Assembly (NCBI RefSeq): GCF_000275845.1
Contig: NW_006766887.1
Coordinates: 340,090-404,089 of the forward strand
DNA: 64,000 nt
From: Dichomitus squalens LYAD-421 SS1
Lineage: Eukaryota > Basidiomycota > Agaricomycetes > Polyporales > Polyporaceae
Direction of reading: 5' to 3'
Shown here: positions 9,676-20,740 of the stretch, in pieces
How the letters are laid out: each line of letters opens with the position of its first letter
How positions within the stretch are numbered: position 1 is the stretch's first letter
Notes under the pieces: model-generated
Database searches by the model: none
The model's input: only the letters and a program-made list of their open reading frames with translations
What the model was told of the DNA's origin: nothing
Translations under genes and position numbers: made by a program

Positions 9676-10849
9676 CTATCGCGTCGAGTCCACCTTCACT
9701 TCCAGCGTCCGGGTACAGAAAATAGTCGTCTTGGTCCGACGGTCAGCGCCGGACCCGTGTTCGGAGAAATGGGAGCTCCACCCAACAGTCTTCAGGGATG
9801 GGAGAATCTTCTCAACGATACCACTCGCGAGGCGTTCTCGTTCGTGGACGGCGGCGCCGTGTTCGGCAGTACAGATGACGCATTTGTCGGGTCCGAAGGG
9901 CGGAGAGGAATAGAAGCCCGTCCTGGGAGAAGATATGACGACAGAGGCGCATCGGTCGAAGTGGCAGCTGAGCACATCAGCGTCCGAAAGGAAGACACCC
10001 AAGAATAGATACTCGAGGTTCTCGAGAGGCTGCAATGCCCTGCCGTAGGCGTTCTGCAGATCACGGCGCAGAACGAGCAATCAACTGCAGGAATGATCGA
10101 GAGGGAACGCATACGTACCGCGAGGACTTCAATGGAAGGAAACACATCTGGAACAGGGGAATGAATTGTGCAGCTTGACGACTCCTCGAAGCACAGCCAA
10201 CAGCACTCTTTGTCCAGTCGTTCAGTAGATGATAGCTCGAGTGTCGTCAGAGAAGGAAAGCGGGAAGCAACAAGAGAAAGCAGAGCCGTGTCAATCCGAG
10301 GCAGGCTGGTTAGCTTGAGCACCGTTAGGTCCGCGGTCAAGCTCTTGAACAGAAGCGAGCAGCGGGTCTTTTGAGTGGATAGGCCATCCGAAGAGAAGTC
10401 AATCTCCAGCGAGCGAAGAGAGCCAAACGAAGACAAGGCGTCCATGTTTGATTGGACATCAGAGGCAGCAACCCTCATTTTCCTGCATATATGCGCCCCG
10501 TTTGTTATCGACGCATAAACCTGCATGCACTCCTCACGCTCACCTGACCCAGTTGAACATGCCTAAAATCCGACAGGACTTGTCCCAGTGTCTTGGAGAT
10601 CGGACTTCGAGTGTCTCGAAGTACCTCCTGAACGCGATCAGGCGAAGCCGAGACGAGACCAGGGAGATGTTGGCGATTGCACAGAAACGACGGTTATGCG
10701 ATAGAAGAGAGGTCACGATGACATCCAGTATTTCGACTGGAATAGCAGTTGCGTCCTATAGTGCACAGATAGTCAGATGGCGCATATACCCAGCCCTGCT
10801 GAATGCTAGCGCTCACCTTCCGGAGAGCTCGGCAGACTTCAAAGACCAT
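9676..10849 (-). CDS. F-box/LRR-type protein, Agaricomycete family
   Basis: Four exons keep one frame: 10849-10817, 10755-10544, 10482-10119, 10053-9676, giving 328 aa. The N-terminal region AIPVEILDVIVTSLLS...ISLVSSRLRLIAFRRYF has the F-box pattern (Pro-x-Glu-hydrophobic helix followed by a CSLVS-like helix). F-box proteins recruit substrates to SCF ubiquitin ligases through Skp1. The middle has leucine-rich spacing (LTVLKLTSLPRIDTALLSLV, SLTTLELSSTERL). The C-terminal IVEKILPSLKTVGWSSHF is a recurring closing motif of these fungal proteins as I know them. No internal stops. The first exon is only 11 codons and is the least certain part. A decayed relative lies at 11230-11775 on the same strand. 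Target unknown. Confidence 0.72.
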
Positions 10850-11229
10850 TGACTGGATACAAGGCCCGGAATTCCACCGTCCTCTACAGCTTCACGATGC
10901 ACGTACAGAGTCGAAACAGATGGCGATGGTTAAAAGACAAGCCAAACGCATGAACACTAGCAATCGAAACGCGACGTCCGCGGCCCAACACGTGACCGGA
11001 TCGAGGTAGTCCAAAGTGCGATCGAGAACAGGTTGATACATACTACACGCATGGTCTACAGAGAGAACTGGTACTATCGAGACTGGCCTACCGCGTTATT
11101 CATAGTACTCCTCATGAAGGAGACGTCATTCTTCTGTGTAGGCTACCACGAGCTAAGGAGGGGAACCGTAGAGTGGGCACGCGCTTGGCGAGCGCCTTTG
11201 CATGCTAGTGCTATCTTATAAGAGCGGGT

Positions 11230-11775
11230 AAGGGTGCAAATTGGACTCCGGGCATGACCTGGTCGTCGCCCTCACACATTTCCAGCAGCGCCTCCATTCG
11301 ATCGCAGAACATGAGGGGGACTGACCTAAATTCGAAGGTAGATGGCACGCACCATGACACCAGGTGTATCCTGTGTATCTACAGCGCGTAGATCTAGTCT
11401 TAGATGAGTGACCTCATGTGCGGCAGAATGGGAGGACGCAGAAATCCTCCTCGCTCAATGGGCGATGCGTCTTGGGATTTTCGATGTGGAGGTGCAGCTA
11501 AGATGGTCTCGTCCTGTAAATCAGCGTGCGTAATTCTGGAAGAGACCTATCACACAACTCGGGGACCGATTATCCCACCTACGCACCTGATGCGTAATCT
11601 CTAGGATATGCAGTGCCATCAAGTCGTCACACAGGTCTGTCAGCCGACTGGATGATTCATCTGGCGGCTCCTGGTCCTCAACAGCATGCTTCAGATCGTG
11701 CATCCCTTGGACGACTTACTGGAGATCGCCATATCAGAGATCTCCAAGCGCGAACGTTGTAGAAGTGATGCAGGA
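11230..11775 (-). pseudogene. Decayed F-box/LRR relative
   Basis: Reading the minus strand, scattered frames give LRR-like pieces in order: LLTTFLHHFYNVRALE/ISDMAI-type text near 11770-11720, SRLTDLCDDLMALHILEITH near 11650-11600, then LHLHIENPKTHRPLSEEDFC near 11510-11450, THLRLDLRAVDT near 11420-11380 and PLMFCDRMEALLEMCEGDDQ near 11320-11260. These lie in different frames with stops between them. This suggests an F-box/LRR gene broken by frameshifts, next to the intact gene at 9676-10849. Some breaks could be introns, so a surviving short gene is possible. Confidence 0.42.
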
Positions 11776-11908
11776 ATGTCGTCAGCAATGCGTCCGTCCA
11801 TCTATGAGTACACGTCTATAAATTCTAGGATATGAAACATATGGCCCCCAATGACCCTTTCAGATCGCGAGAGAAACCCCTGGCTGGGTCGTGCCCGGTG
11901 CGCCTGAT

Positions 11909-13221
11909 TCAAAGTCTTAGCATAAGCGAGTGAAATATCCATATTGTAGCATACTGCATTGACGCACCATTTCCCGCACCGACCCCTCCGGGTACTGCAA
12001 GTGCTCCACCGTTGGCCATCCCAGGCCTCTCTGAGGTATGATGCGCCTCAATATCCTGCATCGACAGGCCAGGCCGTTCCCTAGACGCAGGTTGTACCCC
12101 ATCCCCGCCCGCTAACGCTTGCCGTTTGCGACGGCGCTTAGCCATGGGATTCAGTATCATCGCACATAGGACCACGACAGCATCGAGCACCTGGGATCGT
12201 GAATATAGAGTGTCAGAACTCCCTCTAACAAGGGACACGGTACGGCGAAGAGCGTACAATGACGAGGGAATACGTGACGCTAGCGACAATATCGAATTTG
12301 GCTTTGAAGGCCAGGGACAGGTCGCTGAAGATACCGCCCGTCATGTCGACGATCATGAACAGTATGGACACCCCTATGACTTCCTTGTGTTTGTATATCT
12401 CATAATACTGTGGTCTTTCACGACACACGGGGGGTCAGCGCTGACGTGGGCAGGTTGTCCAGGCTCGATGGATGCGTACAGAAGAGCCACGGACAGGAGC
12501 ACGGTGCTGAACGCTCCGAAGAAGTCTATCGGACCCTTGTTGCCTCTGTTGTACGAAGGCTGCATCGCGATACAATAGTCAGCCAAAGAGGTGCTTCTGC
12601 ATATGCAACTGGGGCAGTACCTGCACTGCGAAGATCATCCCCGCCTCGAATCCGCCAGAGAGGAGTATGACGGCGAGGTACATGAGGACGACCGTCCTGA
12701 GCGACCTCTTCCTGCCATAGTACTGGCACTATACAGCGGAAACGCGCCCGCGAGGGTCGAAACGCGTAGCATGCCCTTAAATCCTCTGCGAGTGATAAGC
12801 AAAAGTACTCACCTGAGCCCACGACAGGTACGACAGCGCTGAGAGGACTTGCGGCTGCACAATCAGGGGGACGTTGATGTCTTGCACGATCGCGTACACG
12901 CCAAAGAATATCCCGGAGAGACCCCAGAGGAGCCTGAGAGTTGTCGACGATGTGGTGAGCGTCCAGTCTACAGACACCTTCGGATACAGATGGGGCTGCG
13001 CAAACTCACATGAGGTACTCGGACAGGCCTTCAGTCGACTTCGAGCGCCAGCTCTTCCAGATCTGGGGGACGAGTTGTATCGTCCAACATACTGTACCTG
13101 GTGTCGAGGAGGACGTTGGTACGTTGTGGTGGATGTGATCAACTGTAGTAATCCCATCTCGGCGCAGATCGTTCTCACCGATTGTCCCGAGGACGTTCTC
13201 CGCAACAGGATTTGCCGGCAT
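11909..13221 (-). CDS. PQ-loop repeat membrane protein, copy B (inverted paralogue)
   Basis: Seven exons: 13221-13179, 13097-13010, 12933-12813, 12728-12621, 12559-12480, 12414-12258, 12190-11909, giving about 292 aa. The first six exons have lengths 43, 88, 121, 108, 80 and 157, identical to copy A at 1468-2677; only the last differs. First PQ motif: WTIQLVPQIWKSWRSKS; second: LLPQYYEIYKHKEV across exon 5/6. The N terminus MPANPVAENVLGTIG matches MPVNHAAENVLGTMG of copy A. The acceptor before exon 6 reads gaaag, without a pyrimidine before AG; it is required by phase and by the PQ motif. The C-terminal tail after KRRRKR differs completely from copy A, so it evolves fast. Probably an organelle amino-acid transporter-type protein; substrate unknown. 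Confidence 0.87.
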
Positions 13222-13780
13222 TGATTACCACGCGCTCACTGCGGGCGCAAGGACTTGTATGCTAGCAATCGGACCTGGCACTGGCCGTAGGTATAGAAGA
13301 CGAGGTGGGGGAGTCATAAGTGATGGCAGCACAGGACCTACTAGCCTGTGGACCATCGTCCAATCGTACAACTGGCTCAGGTGCTCAGGCGTCTGTTAAC
13401 GAACGAAGCTCGAACTTTTGAAAGTTGAAATCATGCTGCAGAAGGAACTCCGAGATATATAGCGCGCTTGACGGCGGGCCACTGTGCTTCATAACAATGT
13501 ACACATACAACAGGCGAAAGCATAACATAACCTCAGAGCTTGTTCATGACATGTCCTCCCCAAAGGAAACGAGAGATATCCTAGTCCGCACAAGTACAAT
13601 AACGATCGTCGGCCATCTACATCCTTTTCCTCATCCCCTCCCCGACGTGATCGCATAGCGAGGCATCGTTTGAGTCATGCTAGCGTCGATTTCTATTATG
13701 TGGATTTTGGGTTCGGGTGGGCAAGTACCCCAAGTAGCAACTCGGGAGCGAGACGGTCAACGGAGCCTGCACGGAAGAGT
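13222..13780. other. Intergenic stretch, no gene seen
   Basis: Upstream of PQ-loop copy B and downstream of the next minus-strand gene. Nothing supported. Confidence 0.4.
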
Positions 13781-15444
13781 TCACTCAGCGCCATTGACAC
13801 TACCGGTGCTCGCCGTCGTCACGGCGTATTCGTGCTTGCTGGGGTCCCAATTGCGCGCCCACTCGGGGCGCAGCATCCCAGCCGTGCGTCCGGCACCGGC
13901 ATCGATGCTGTTGGTGCGAAACATGCTCGCCCCGCCCCGGATCGCGTGCGGACTCCCGTACGCCGGCCGTGGCGGGTAACCGGACACGCTCATGGTACGT
14001 TTGCTACAGCCCGAGTAGTCAGAACACGACATATCATGATGACACCGAGAAAGAAGATGTACCTCGGCTGTAGAGTCGGCGATAAACTGAGCTGGGTGAA
14101 GTTGCTCGGGAAGAGCGGATGACCCGGGCCGCGCTCCTGGAGGATATCGTAGGGCAAGTCCTTGTCGTTCGTGCCAGCGGGCGAGGCAAACTTCGGTTGC
14201 ACTAAGGGACTCATGTTGGGTACGGGCGGCAGCGCGGGCGAGCTTGGGGACGTGATGAAGCGCAGGCCCCGGACCTCCTTCTCCTGCTCCGCCTTCTCTT
14301 CAGCTCCCTCCGTCTCGTCCTCCTCTCGCAGGTCGCCTAGGGAGGATCCGAGGCCGCCAGCCGGCTCTGAGATGATGGAAGGCAGAGGCGTCTCGTCGGC
14401 GAAGACCGGCTCGATGACGATGTCGTCATTGGGGTCCTCAGACCTTGGGACGGATTGCGAGGGCGCGACAGGGGAGTCCGGCTCGAAGACGTTCGAATCC
14501 AAGGATTCGGAGGTCGCTGGCCCGTCTAGAAGCTCGAGGCCTTCTTCCTCGATATCAAGCTCGGGCGGCACGCCCAACGCGCCTTTGACACGCTCCCAGA
14601 TGAGCTCACTGTGGGCGATGACACACCGGCGCGCCTTCCGGATCCAGTGGACGTCGTCTGCGACGTCTCGGTCGACTTGCTTCAGCCAGAACTCGAGGTC
14701 GGCGTACGTCCAGTCCTTCGGGTCGGGAGAAGCGTTCGACGTCTCGTATTTGGAGCCCATGGGCGCACGTGCGTCCGGTGGGAACGTTTGTTGGAGAAGA
14801 GCGAAGAGCCTCGCATTCGGCTGGGACTCTATGAGTGAAGAGACTTCTGCGGGCCGGTCGATGAATGGGAGGTAGATAGACTCCGGAAGTGGGGTGAAGG
14901 ATACTGGCCTCGCCTCGGACTGCGCATTGGCTAGCGGTCCGCCAGGCGAAGGAAGGGGCGAACGGGGATTGACCGAGGTTCGGGCGACCTCGATGAGCTG
15001 CTCCGGGGAGAGCTTGCTGTGGCTCGGCAGCGCCGAGGGAAAACGCGAGCTATTGGGAGACGAAGGGCGGAAACGAGGCGAACCGGAAGGACTGACTGGA
15101 CGACCAGAGCCCACACCCTGCCCTCCGGGGGGCGAGAAGGTGGAAAACGCAAAGCTCAGCCTTCCTCCGGGGCCATGGTCACTCTTCCCAGATGCGTTTG
15201 AGTTGAGCGAGGCATTGCTTCCATGCCGTCTGTGCCGCCTGGGGGACTCTTCGAGGTCGTGTTGCGGGACGCGGACGATGGTGAGCCGGCTTGTGAGGGA
15301 GCGAGAGGGGTTCATGTTGACTTCGTTGTGCGCGCCCCAGGGGTCCGCCGCAGCGACTGAGCCCCTGCGGGTGGAGAGCCTCCGCGCGCCCCCAGCAGCG
15401 CTGAGAACTGGGCTCAGCTCAGGGGGGGTGGACACGGCGCTCAT
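13781..15444 (-). CDS. Unrecognised fungal protein, mostly disordered with one conserved-looking helical segment
   Basis: Two coding exons, 15444-14063 and 14003-13781, with a 59-nt intron, giving 534 aa. I do not recognise the family. Residues 1-170 are Ser/Pro/Arg-rich with many possible phosphorylation sites. A globular segment follows (about residues 180-290) with DWTYADLEFWLKQVDRDVAD and DDVHWIRKARRCVIAHSELI, rich in Trp and heptad-like positions. Then comes an acidic stretch, a PSLKEEDE-type tail and a C-terminal piece ending PEWARNWDPSKHEYAVTTAS. A 5' exon at 15698-15527 would join in frame (acceptor 15477) but has no ATG, so it is more likely a 5' untranslated exon. That upstream segment carries a GGT/CCA microsatellite at about 15597-15626. 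Confidence 0.62.
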
Positions 15445-15596
15445 TCTGGGATGCGGGCCGCCACGGCGCGAGATGCCTAATTAGCCAAGTGGTGCACATC
15501 GATGGGCTGACGGCTTGCGCACTCACTTGGACTGCGTTGGGATGTGCTTTGGGCGGATGCAGGGCGGGCGCAGGGTGATGCCGGGACAGCGGTGGG

Positions 15597-15626
15597 GGTG
15601 CTGGTGGTGGTGGTGGTGGTGGTGGA
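15597..15626. repeat. GGT/CCA trinucleotide microsatellite
   Basis: About ten near-perfect GGT units in the probable 5' untranslated exon of the gene at 13781-15444. Confidence 0.85.
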
Positions 15627-15699
15627 AGAGAGAGGAGCTGGGCGAGGTCTGCGCGAGGATCGAAGGCGGAGTGCATTGAATCTGCGAATGTACGTCAAG

Positions 15700-16600
15700 T
15701 CTCCCTTGCTTCGGACGTACGTTCTAGATCACATGACGCAATCCACGATCGGGCCCAGCTCTCTCCCCACAGTCGCTGAGCAGCGAAGGGGCGAGAATGC
15801 CCCCGAGCGGGTCATCGTTCCCCAATCCTCCCAACTGCCTCCGATATATTCCGATCCTATGTGTCTCCAGACTAGCGACTGTTGTCCATAGTCACGATAG
15901 ATGTGCTTGATCGTCGATGGTTGCATCGCGGTGTGTGTCCTGCACGTAAAACGCTGCTAATGATTGCTGAAGCGCTCTTGATGAAGCAGTCACCTGCTGG
16001 TGTTTGCACTGAGCCTGTACGTTCCTGCTGTAACTCATCAAAGCAGTGTACCTGTGCAGATGGTCAAGGATCTTTGTGACGTAAATCAGGACCGTGGTGG
16101 AGATGCTCAGGGAAACATTGATTGAATGTAATCGTCGACGAAAGACGGCGCGGGAGAACATGGAGGCTAGACGGTACTGGACTACAACTCTCACCACTCA
16201 GTACGACTAATATCGTACAAAAAACCACAGTAGCTTTGGGCAGATATGGGAAAACATATGGAGAGGACATGCTAAGTAGAAAGCACAGGAGTAAATTACA
16301 AGCAGTAGCACATGTAGTGGAACAGCAGTGAAGCACCAAGCAGCGCACGAGTGGATACAATGGGATTCTGGCGGAGACGTACGGACTCCAGTGGGGGACA
16401 TCTAATGAAGCATTCCCAAACATTCAATAGGATTACGGAGGAAGGGGAGACTGAACTCGGCCGTGACTCGAGAACCTGCGTGACGATAGCGTCTTGCGTG
16501 TGGTATAGAGAGTGGACAAGAGGGAAGGTCCGCGAGAAGCAACAAGAGAGCACAGCAGCCAACACGACACTTTTCTTTTCTTCCCCGGCAGGCGAGAGCC
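15700..16600. other. Intergenic stretch of about 0.9 kb
   Basis: No frame with recognisable protein content on either strand. Contains the presumed promoter of the minus-strand gene ending at 13781 and the 3' flank of the phosphopantetheinyl transferase-like gene. Confidence 0.4.
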
Positions 16601-17470
16601 CTACTCCACAAGCTTGTCCGCGACGTTCAGCAGCTGGTCGAGCGTGATGAACTGCACCCACGACTCGAGGTCCTTCGCCTCCGTCTGCCACACGAAGCGC
16701 GTCTCGCGCGTCCGCCGGAAGAATGCGACCGCGCACTGGTACACCTGCCGCTGGTGGCCCTCGCCGTCCGGGATCGGGAAGCCGAGCTCGGACGACCACA
16801 CGCGGAACTCCCACCCGCTCAGCGGCCGCCCGTCGCCGCTCGCGGTCCTCTCCGGGATGTTGAACTCGAGGCGGGACCAGTCGAAGCCGAAGGGCTGCCC
16901 GATGGCCTTTATGTACGCTTGCTTGAGGGCGAGGAGGACGCAGAGGCGCCGCATGACCACTTCGTCTCCGAGCTCGGGGGCGATGTGCGATTGCTCTAGC
17001 GGGGTGAGCTACAGACGGCGTGCGATCAGCCGACATCGTCGCGCGCTGCGGGAGGTGCGCCACTCGCCTTGTGGTACAGCGAGATCGCGAAGTCGTTGGC
17101 ACTCATCCCTGGCGGAGACACGATTTCCTTGATCCCAATCCCGATATTCACAACGTCTTCTTTCCGGCCTTGGGTCATGGCCATTCCCACGAGGTTGTGG
17201 TCATAGGAAGTGTGGTATCCGATCATAGACCGCGCCCTGCTCGCGGCCGCGACGGGGTTGTCGTTCTCGACGTTATGTATCTGTATAGGAAATAGGCGGC
17301 GCGCCGCGTTGGTCTGTAATGGGTTCGGGGCGCAAAATGAGAACAAGGAGAGGTACGCGCCTGCTCGATCCAGTGCTTCCCGACGGCGGTGATGTTGTCC
17401 TTCCAGCGGGATCGCGGCACGCGCCGATGGCGCATCATGAGCAGTGGGAGGAGGAACGCGATGATCTGTC
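16601..17470 (-). pseudogene. Sfp-type 4'-phosphopantetheinyl transferase homologue with altered metal site, 5' end unresolved
   Basis: Sfp-type enzymes move phosphopantetheine from CoA to carrier proteins using Mg held by acidic residues. Three family blocks are readable: LLPLLMMRHRRVPRSRW followed by VGKHWI (family GKPYI) at about 17470-17360; MIGYHTSYDHNLVGMAM then VNIGIGIKEI in exon 17313-17068; and LTPLEQSHIAPEL then LCVLLALKQAYIKAIGQPFG to the stop in exon 17008-16601. The usual Asp of the VG(V/I)D motif is Gly (NIGIGI), and the usual Glu of WxxKEAxxK is Gln (LALKQAYIK). The intron 17067-17009 starts with GC. I could not join the first block to the second in phase and found no N terminus. 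This is therefore a decaying gene or, less likely, a pseudoenzyme with an unseen 5' exon. Confidence 0.62.
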
Positions 17471-19044
17471 CTGCGTGGGGTTCAGATCGCGCAAGTCGGT
17501 CATCCTGTCTTCAACCGCACCAAGGTGTGCGATACGGATGGAGAATGTAAGAGATAGATGGGCACGTACTCATCGTTTCAGGATCGTTTGGAGCATTGGG
17601 GACGTTGACATGGGGCACGCATTCGCGCAGAACATTGTAGCACTTGGCATACTCCTACGAAATAGAACGCGGGTATGAGGGACAAGCCGGATGTGAGTAT
17701 GTGTGTTATTGCAGACGGCGGTGGGCTCTCACTGTCGGAGTCATCTCGCGGTTCGTAAACAGACACCATACTAGAATTGGGCAGTCCATCGGCGTGCATG
17801 AAGCTAGATGGGCTTGATGAGAGGCACTTGCAGGTCAGACAGTGCGCGCGTCCACGTTCAGGCGTCCGAAGGAAGCGCAAGCGGAGATGATACAGGGTGC
17901 AGATCAGTGGCGCTTGGAAGACAGGATGGTCAGACGAGAGCAGGAAGCGGGCCGGGTCTGGTCAAGGACATTTATACGGATAGCTGGCGACAAGAATAAG
18001 GAGATGTGTGCGTTGGATTTGAACATTGCAGGACACGTTGTGGCGATTGGCGCTCGCTCGAATTCCTCGAGGCCCGCTCAATATCTGTATAGGCGCCCGA
18101 TCTACCTTTCCTTGTTTGCCGTGACTGCTCGCTTAGATCTGCTCAGGCCACGTTCATTGCACCCACAATAGTCTGTCTCCACCGCCGTCGTCATGCCATA
18201 TTGTACAAGTCTCTCAACGGGCCACCGATCATCCGGTCCTGGTCTCCGGACCTCTGTGCGCCATTCTCTAGGTCCTGCCGAACCAGGCTGAGCACCGGTG
18301 GCCAGCATCATGCCTGTTTGCGCTCATGCCGCCCAGGAGGCACATTGAACCCATATCCAGATATCCAGATCACGATGGGTGGTTCAAGCTATCGGGTGAA
18401 CGTCCTGACTCGAGCTCGCGTAGGCCCCGGCTCGCGTCACCTTCCTATGCAGGCGTGCAATTGTCTAGCAAGCTGTCACAACGAGACATTCCTGGGTAAT
18501 TGGTTGGTTGCCGTCTGACGCTTCCTAAGGCCCATCCCGTGACGTTCCCATGGACCCACACATAAGACGACTATCGATGTACATTGGCGAGCGGCCTGAG
18601 CTAAACACAAGGAGAACAAGGGAAAAACTCCGACAAGAAACCAGAAACATAGGTGGCCAGAGGCCAGAGCAACGCACAACTGCCTCATACAGGTCGACAA
18701 TTGCCTCCGCTAGACCTTCAGACAACACGGCGCACCAGCACCTTCGAGACTGCCGATACTGGCTGCATGCGACAATTGGTGAGTTGTCCTGCAGAATTGT
18801 TCGGCGTGGTCATGGCTTCATCTGCCCAGAGACAAGAGAGTAGTGTATCGCAAGGTAAACCAGGTATCTATGTGACATTATGTTCAGTATGGACGGTAGA
18901 TGAAGACTGGGGAAAATGCGCGAGAACATGCCACCACGACCGAGCAACGACCAAGGGACTACACGGCCCCGCCTTCCCGCAGATACCGCGCCCGATATCC
19001 TCAGACTTGCACACATAAGCCAAGGACTCGCCTACCAATCACCC
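17471..19044. other. Gene-poor stretch of about 1.6 kb
   Basis: Only short frames. On the minus strand near 17665-17580 a frame reads EYAKCYNVLRECVPHVNVPN and ends at a gtacgt donor-like site. It could be an upstream exon of the transferase-like gene or part of a lost gene; I do not recognise it. Nothing else supported. Confidence 0.35.
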
Positions 19045-20297
19045 CTAATCTCTGCTCCGGCTCGTTCTCCTGCTATGCGAGGATGTCGACGACCCCGAAG
19101 CGCCCATTAACGGCCGCCTGTCCTCCGGCTTGCCATCCCGGCTCCCTGAGCCATCCGACATGTCCTCGTCGAAGATCACCTCCCCAGGCCCCTCCGCGCC
19201 GACGCCGCCGTTCGCGCTCGTGGAGATACTGAGGTTGGATTTGCCCGGCTTTCCGCGCCGTGCACGTCCTGCCGGGGCGCTCACGAAGTCGGTGAAGCTC
19301 GAGAGCGAAGAGGCGGGCGTGTGCCCTCCGGTACGGGCGCTGCCGTTCTGCGGTAGGGACTGCGGCTGCGCGTTCGGCGCACGTACAGGCAGGCGGTAGA
19401 ACTCCTCCACGTCATCGTCGTCCTCGTCCGGGAGAGCCGACGTAGAGTACAAGCCGCCGTTGGTGGTGCCGTTGGGCGAGTACGATCGCGAGTGGGGGAG
19501 TGACCGGTACGAGCCCTTGCGGAGGTGGATGGCGTACGAATACAGCAAAACCGCGAAGTAGATCTGAGACATTTTGCAGCGCAGTGCGTTAGCATGTAGC
19601 AAGAAGGAGGCACCGTCAAGTGCACAACATGATGCACACCTTGAGGACCCAGCCCATGACGATCATGGCGGTGGCGATGCCCTTCTCTGCGTTCCAGATA
19701 GTCATTGCCGCTGCTGCACGCTCCTCTGCCGTCATGTTGTGTCCCGGTCCGCTCGCTTGGACGTCCTTTTGGGCGTCCGAATGTATTTGAACCGTGCCAT
19801 CGTGCGGCGTGTAGACCCACCACAGCACGGCGAAAAACACGAGCCAAGCACTTGACAGTATATGGTCTGCAAAGAACAGATGGGCAAAGTAGAGAGTTTG
19901 CTTGGGGTCCTCCTGCGCAAAGAGACACATACGTCGCCGGGAAAGGTGTCAGCCAATGACACGGAACAACCCAAGGCAAGACGTACGTGAAGGGTGGCCT
20001 TGAGACCCCATACGAGCGCAACTAGCCCGATCACAGAGTAGATGTAGAGGGTCAGCTGAGCGACGGATCCACCTGCACCGGTGAGGAGAGCGACGAGGCC
20101 ATATACGCCTGCGACTTTGTTGAGGAGCTGCGAGAGTCGCCGCGAGTGTCAGTTCTGGAGGAGGAACTCAACAACTCACACTCGAGACGACTCACGGCAA
20201 AGAGGAGGGCGATGGTGACGCCTGTCTTGATGTCGAGAAAGCCAAGAAAGGAGGTTAGTGGCCGAAGCCTCCACTCCGGGCGAAGCGTGAGTTTCAT
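19045..20297 (-). CDS. KEI1: Kei1, regulatory subunit of inositol phosphorylceramide synthase
   Basis: Four exons, all in phase 0: 20297-20196, 20127-19987, 19912-19640, 19563-19045, giving 344 aa. Kei1 (PF08552) is the Golgi membrane partner of Aur1 in making inositol phosphorylceramide from phosphatidylinositol and ceramide. Family text is unmistakable: FLGFLDIKTGVTIALLFALL across the first junction, NKVAGVYGLVALLTGAGGS, LTLYIYSVIGLVALVWGLKA, then FAHLFFADHILSSAWLVFFA and IYFAVLLYSYAIHLRKGSYR. Four membrane segments are visible. The C-terminal 150 residues are Ser/Asp-rich and probably cytosolic, longer than in yeast (221 aa). It is head-to-head with the eIF4E-family gene, 443 bp between start codons. 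Confidence 0.93.
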
Positions 20298-20740
20298 TAG
20301 GTACGCGTGCGGGAACGATTATAGTGTGGGTTCGGACATGAACAGCAGACTGCGCTCAACGAAGGAAAAAGAGCGAGGAGGGCCTGGAGAGAGTGCGGGT
20401 GGAGACGGAGGAGGAAGAGAAGGAGATGGAGGTGGAGGACGTCGGAGAGGGCGGTCGAACGCTGACTCGCTGATTGCCTTTGCCGCGGCGCGCGAGATTT
20501 GCTGCCTTGGAGCTGCCTGCAGTTCGTGACCAACGACGCTCATCTCACGCTCCCGCCCCCGTCCCACCCGAGCACCCTCCCTTCTCGCATTCAGCACCCA
20601 CAGCTCTCACTTGTAGTGCGTACTACCCGCATCTTTATTCGCTATTGTACATTCCCCTCTGTCGCATCCTTACCCGTATCCTCGACGTCCAAGTATCGTC
20701 CAAATCTTAGTCGCCCGCGCGGTCGCTCTTGAATTTGCTC
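20298..20740. promoter_or_regulatory. Divergent intergenic region between KEI1 and eIF4E-family gene
   Basis: 443 bp between two opposite ATGs. Contains a purine-rich GGAGG/GAGA tract around 20365-20460 on the plus strand (pyrimidine tract for KEI1). A shared promoter is inferred from position only. Confidence 0.4.

Noticed and set aside
13410..13440. String similar to the inside of the hAT-like left end (TTTGAAAGT.GAAAT.ATG)
   Set aside because: Only about 20 bases, no YAGGG tip and no duplication; probably chance.
14162..14875. 237-codon plus-strand frame opposite the 534-aa gene
   Set aside because: Low-complexity Ser/Arg text produced by the antisense of acidic codons; no start context or splice partners.
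15477..15698. Upstream coding exon for the 534-aa gene
   Set aside because: It joins in frame but begins without ATG and is a trinucleotide-repeat product; more likely untranslated.
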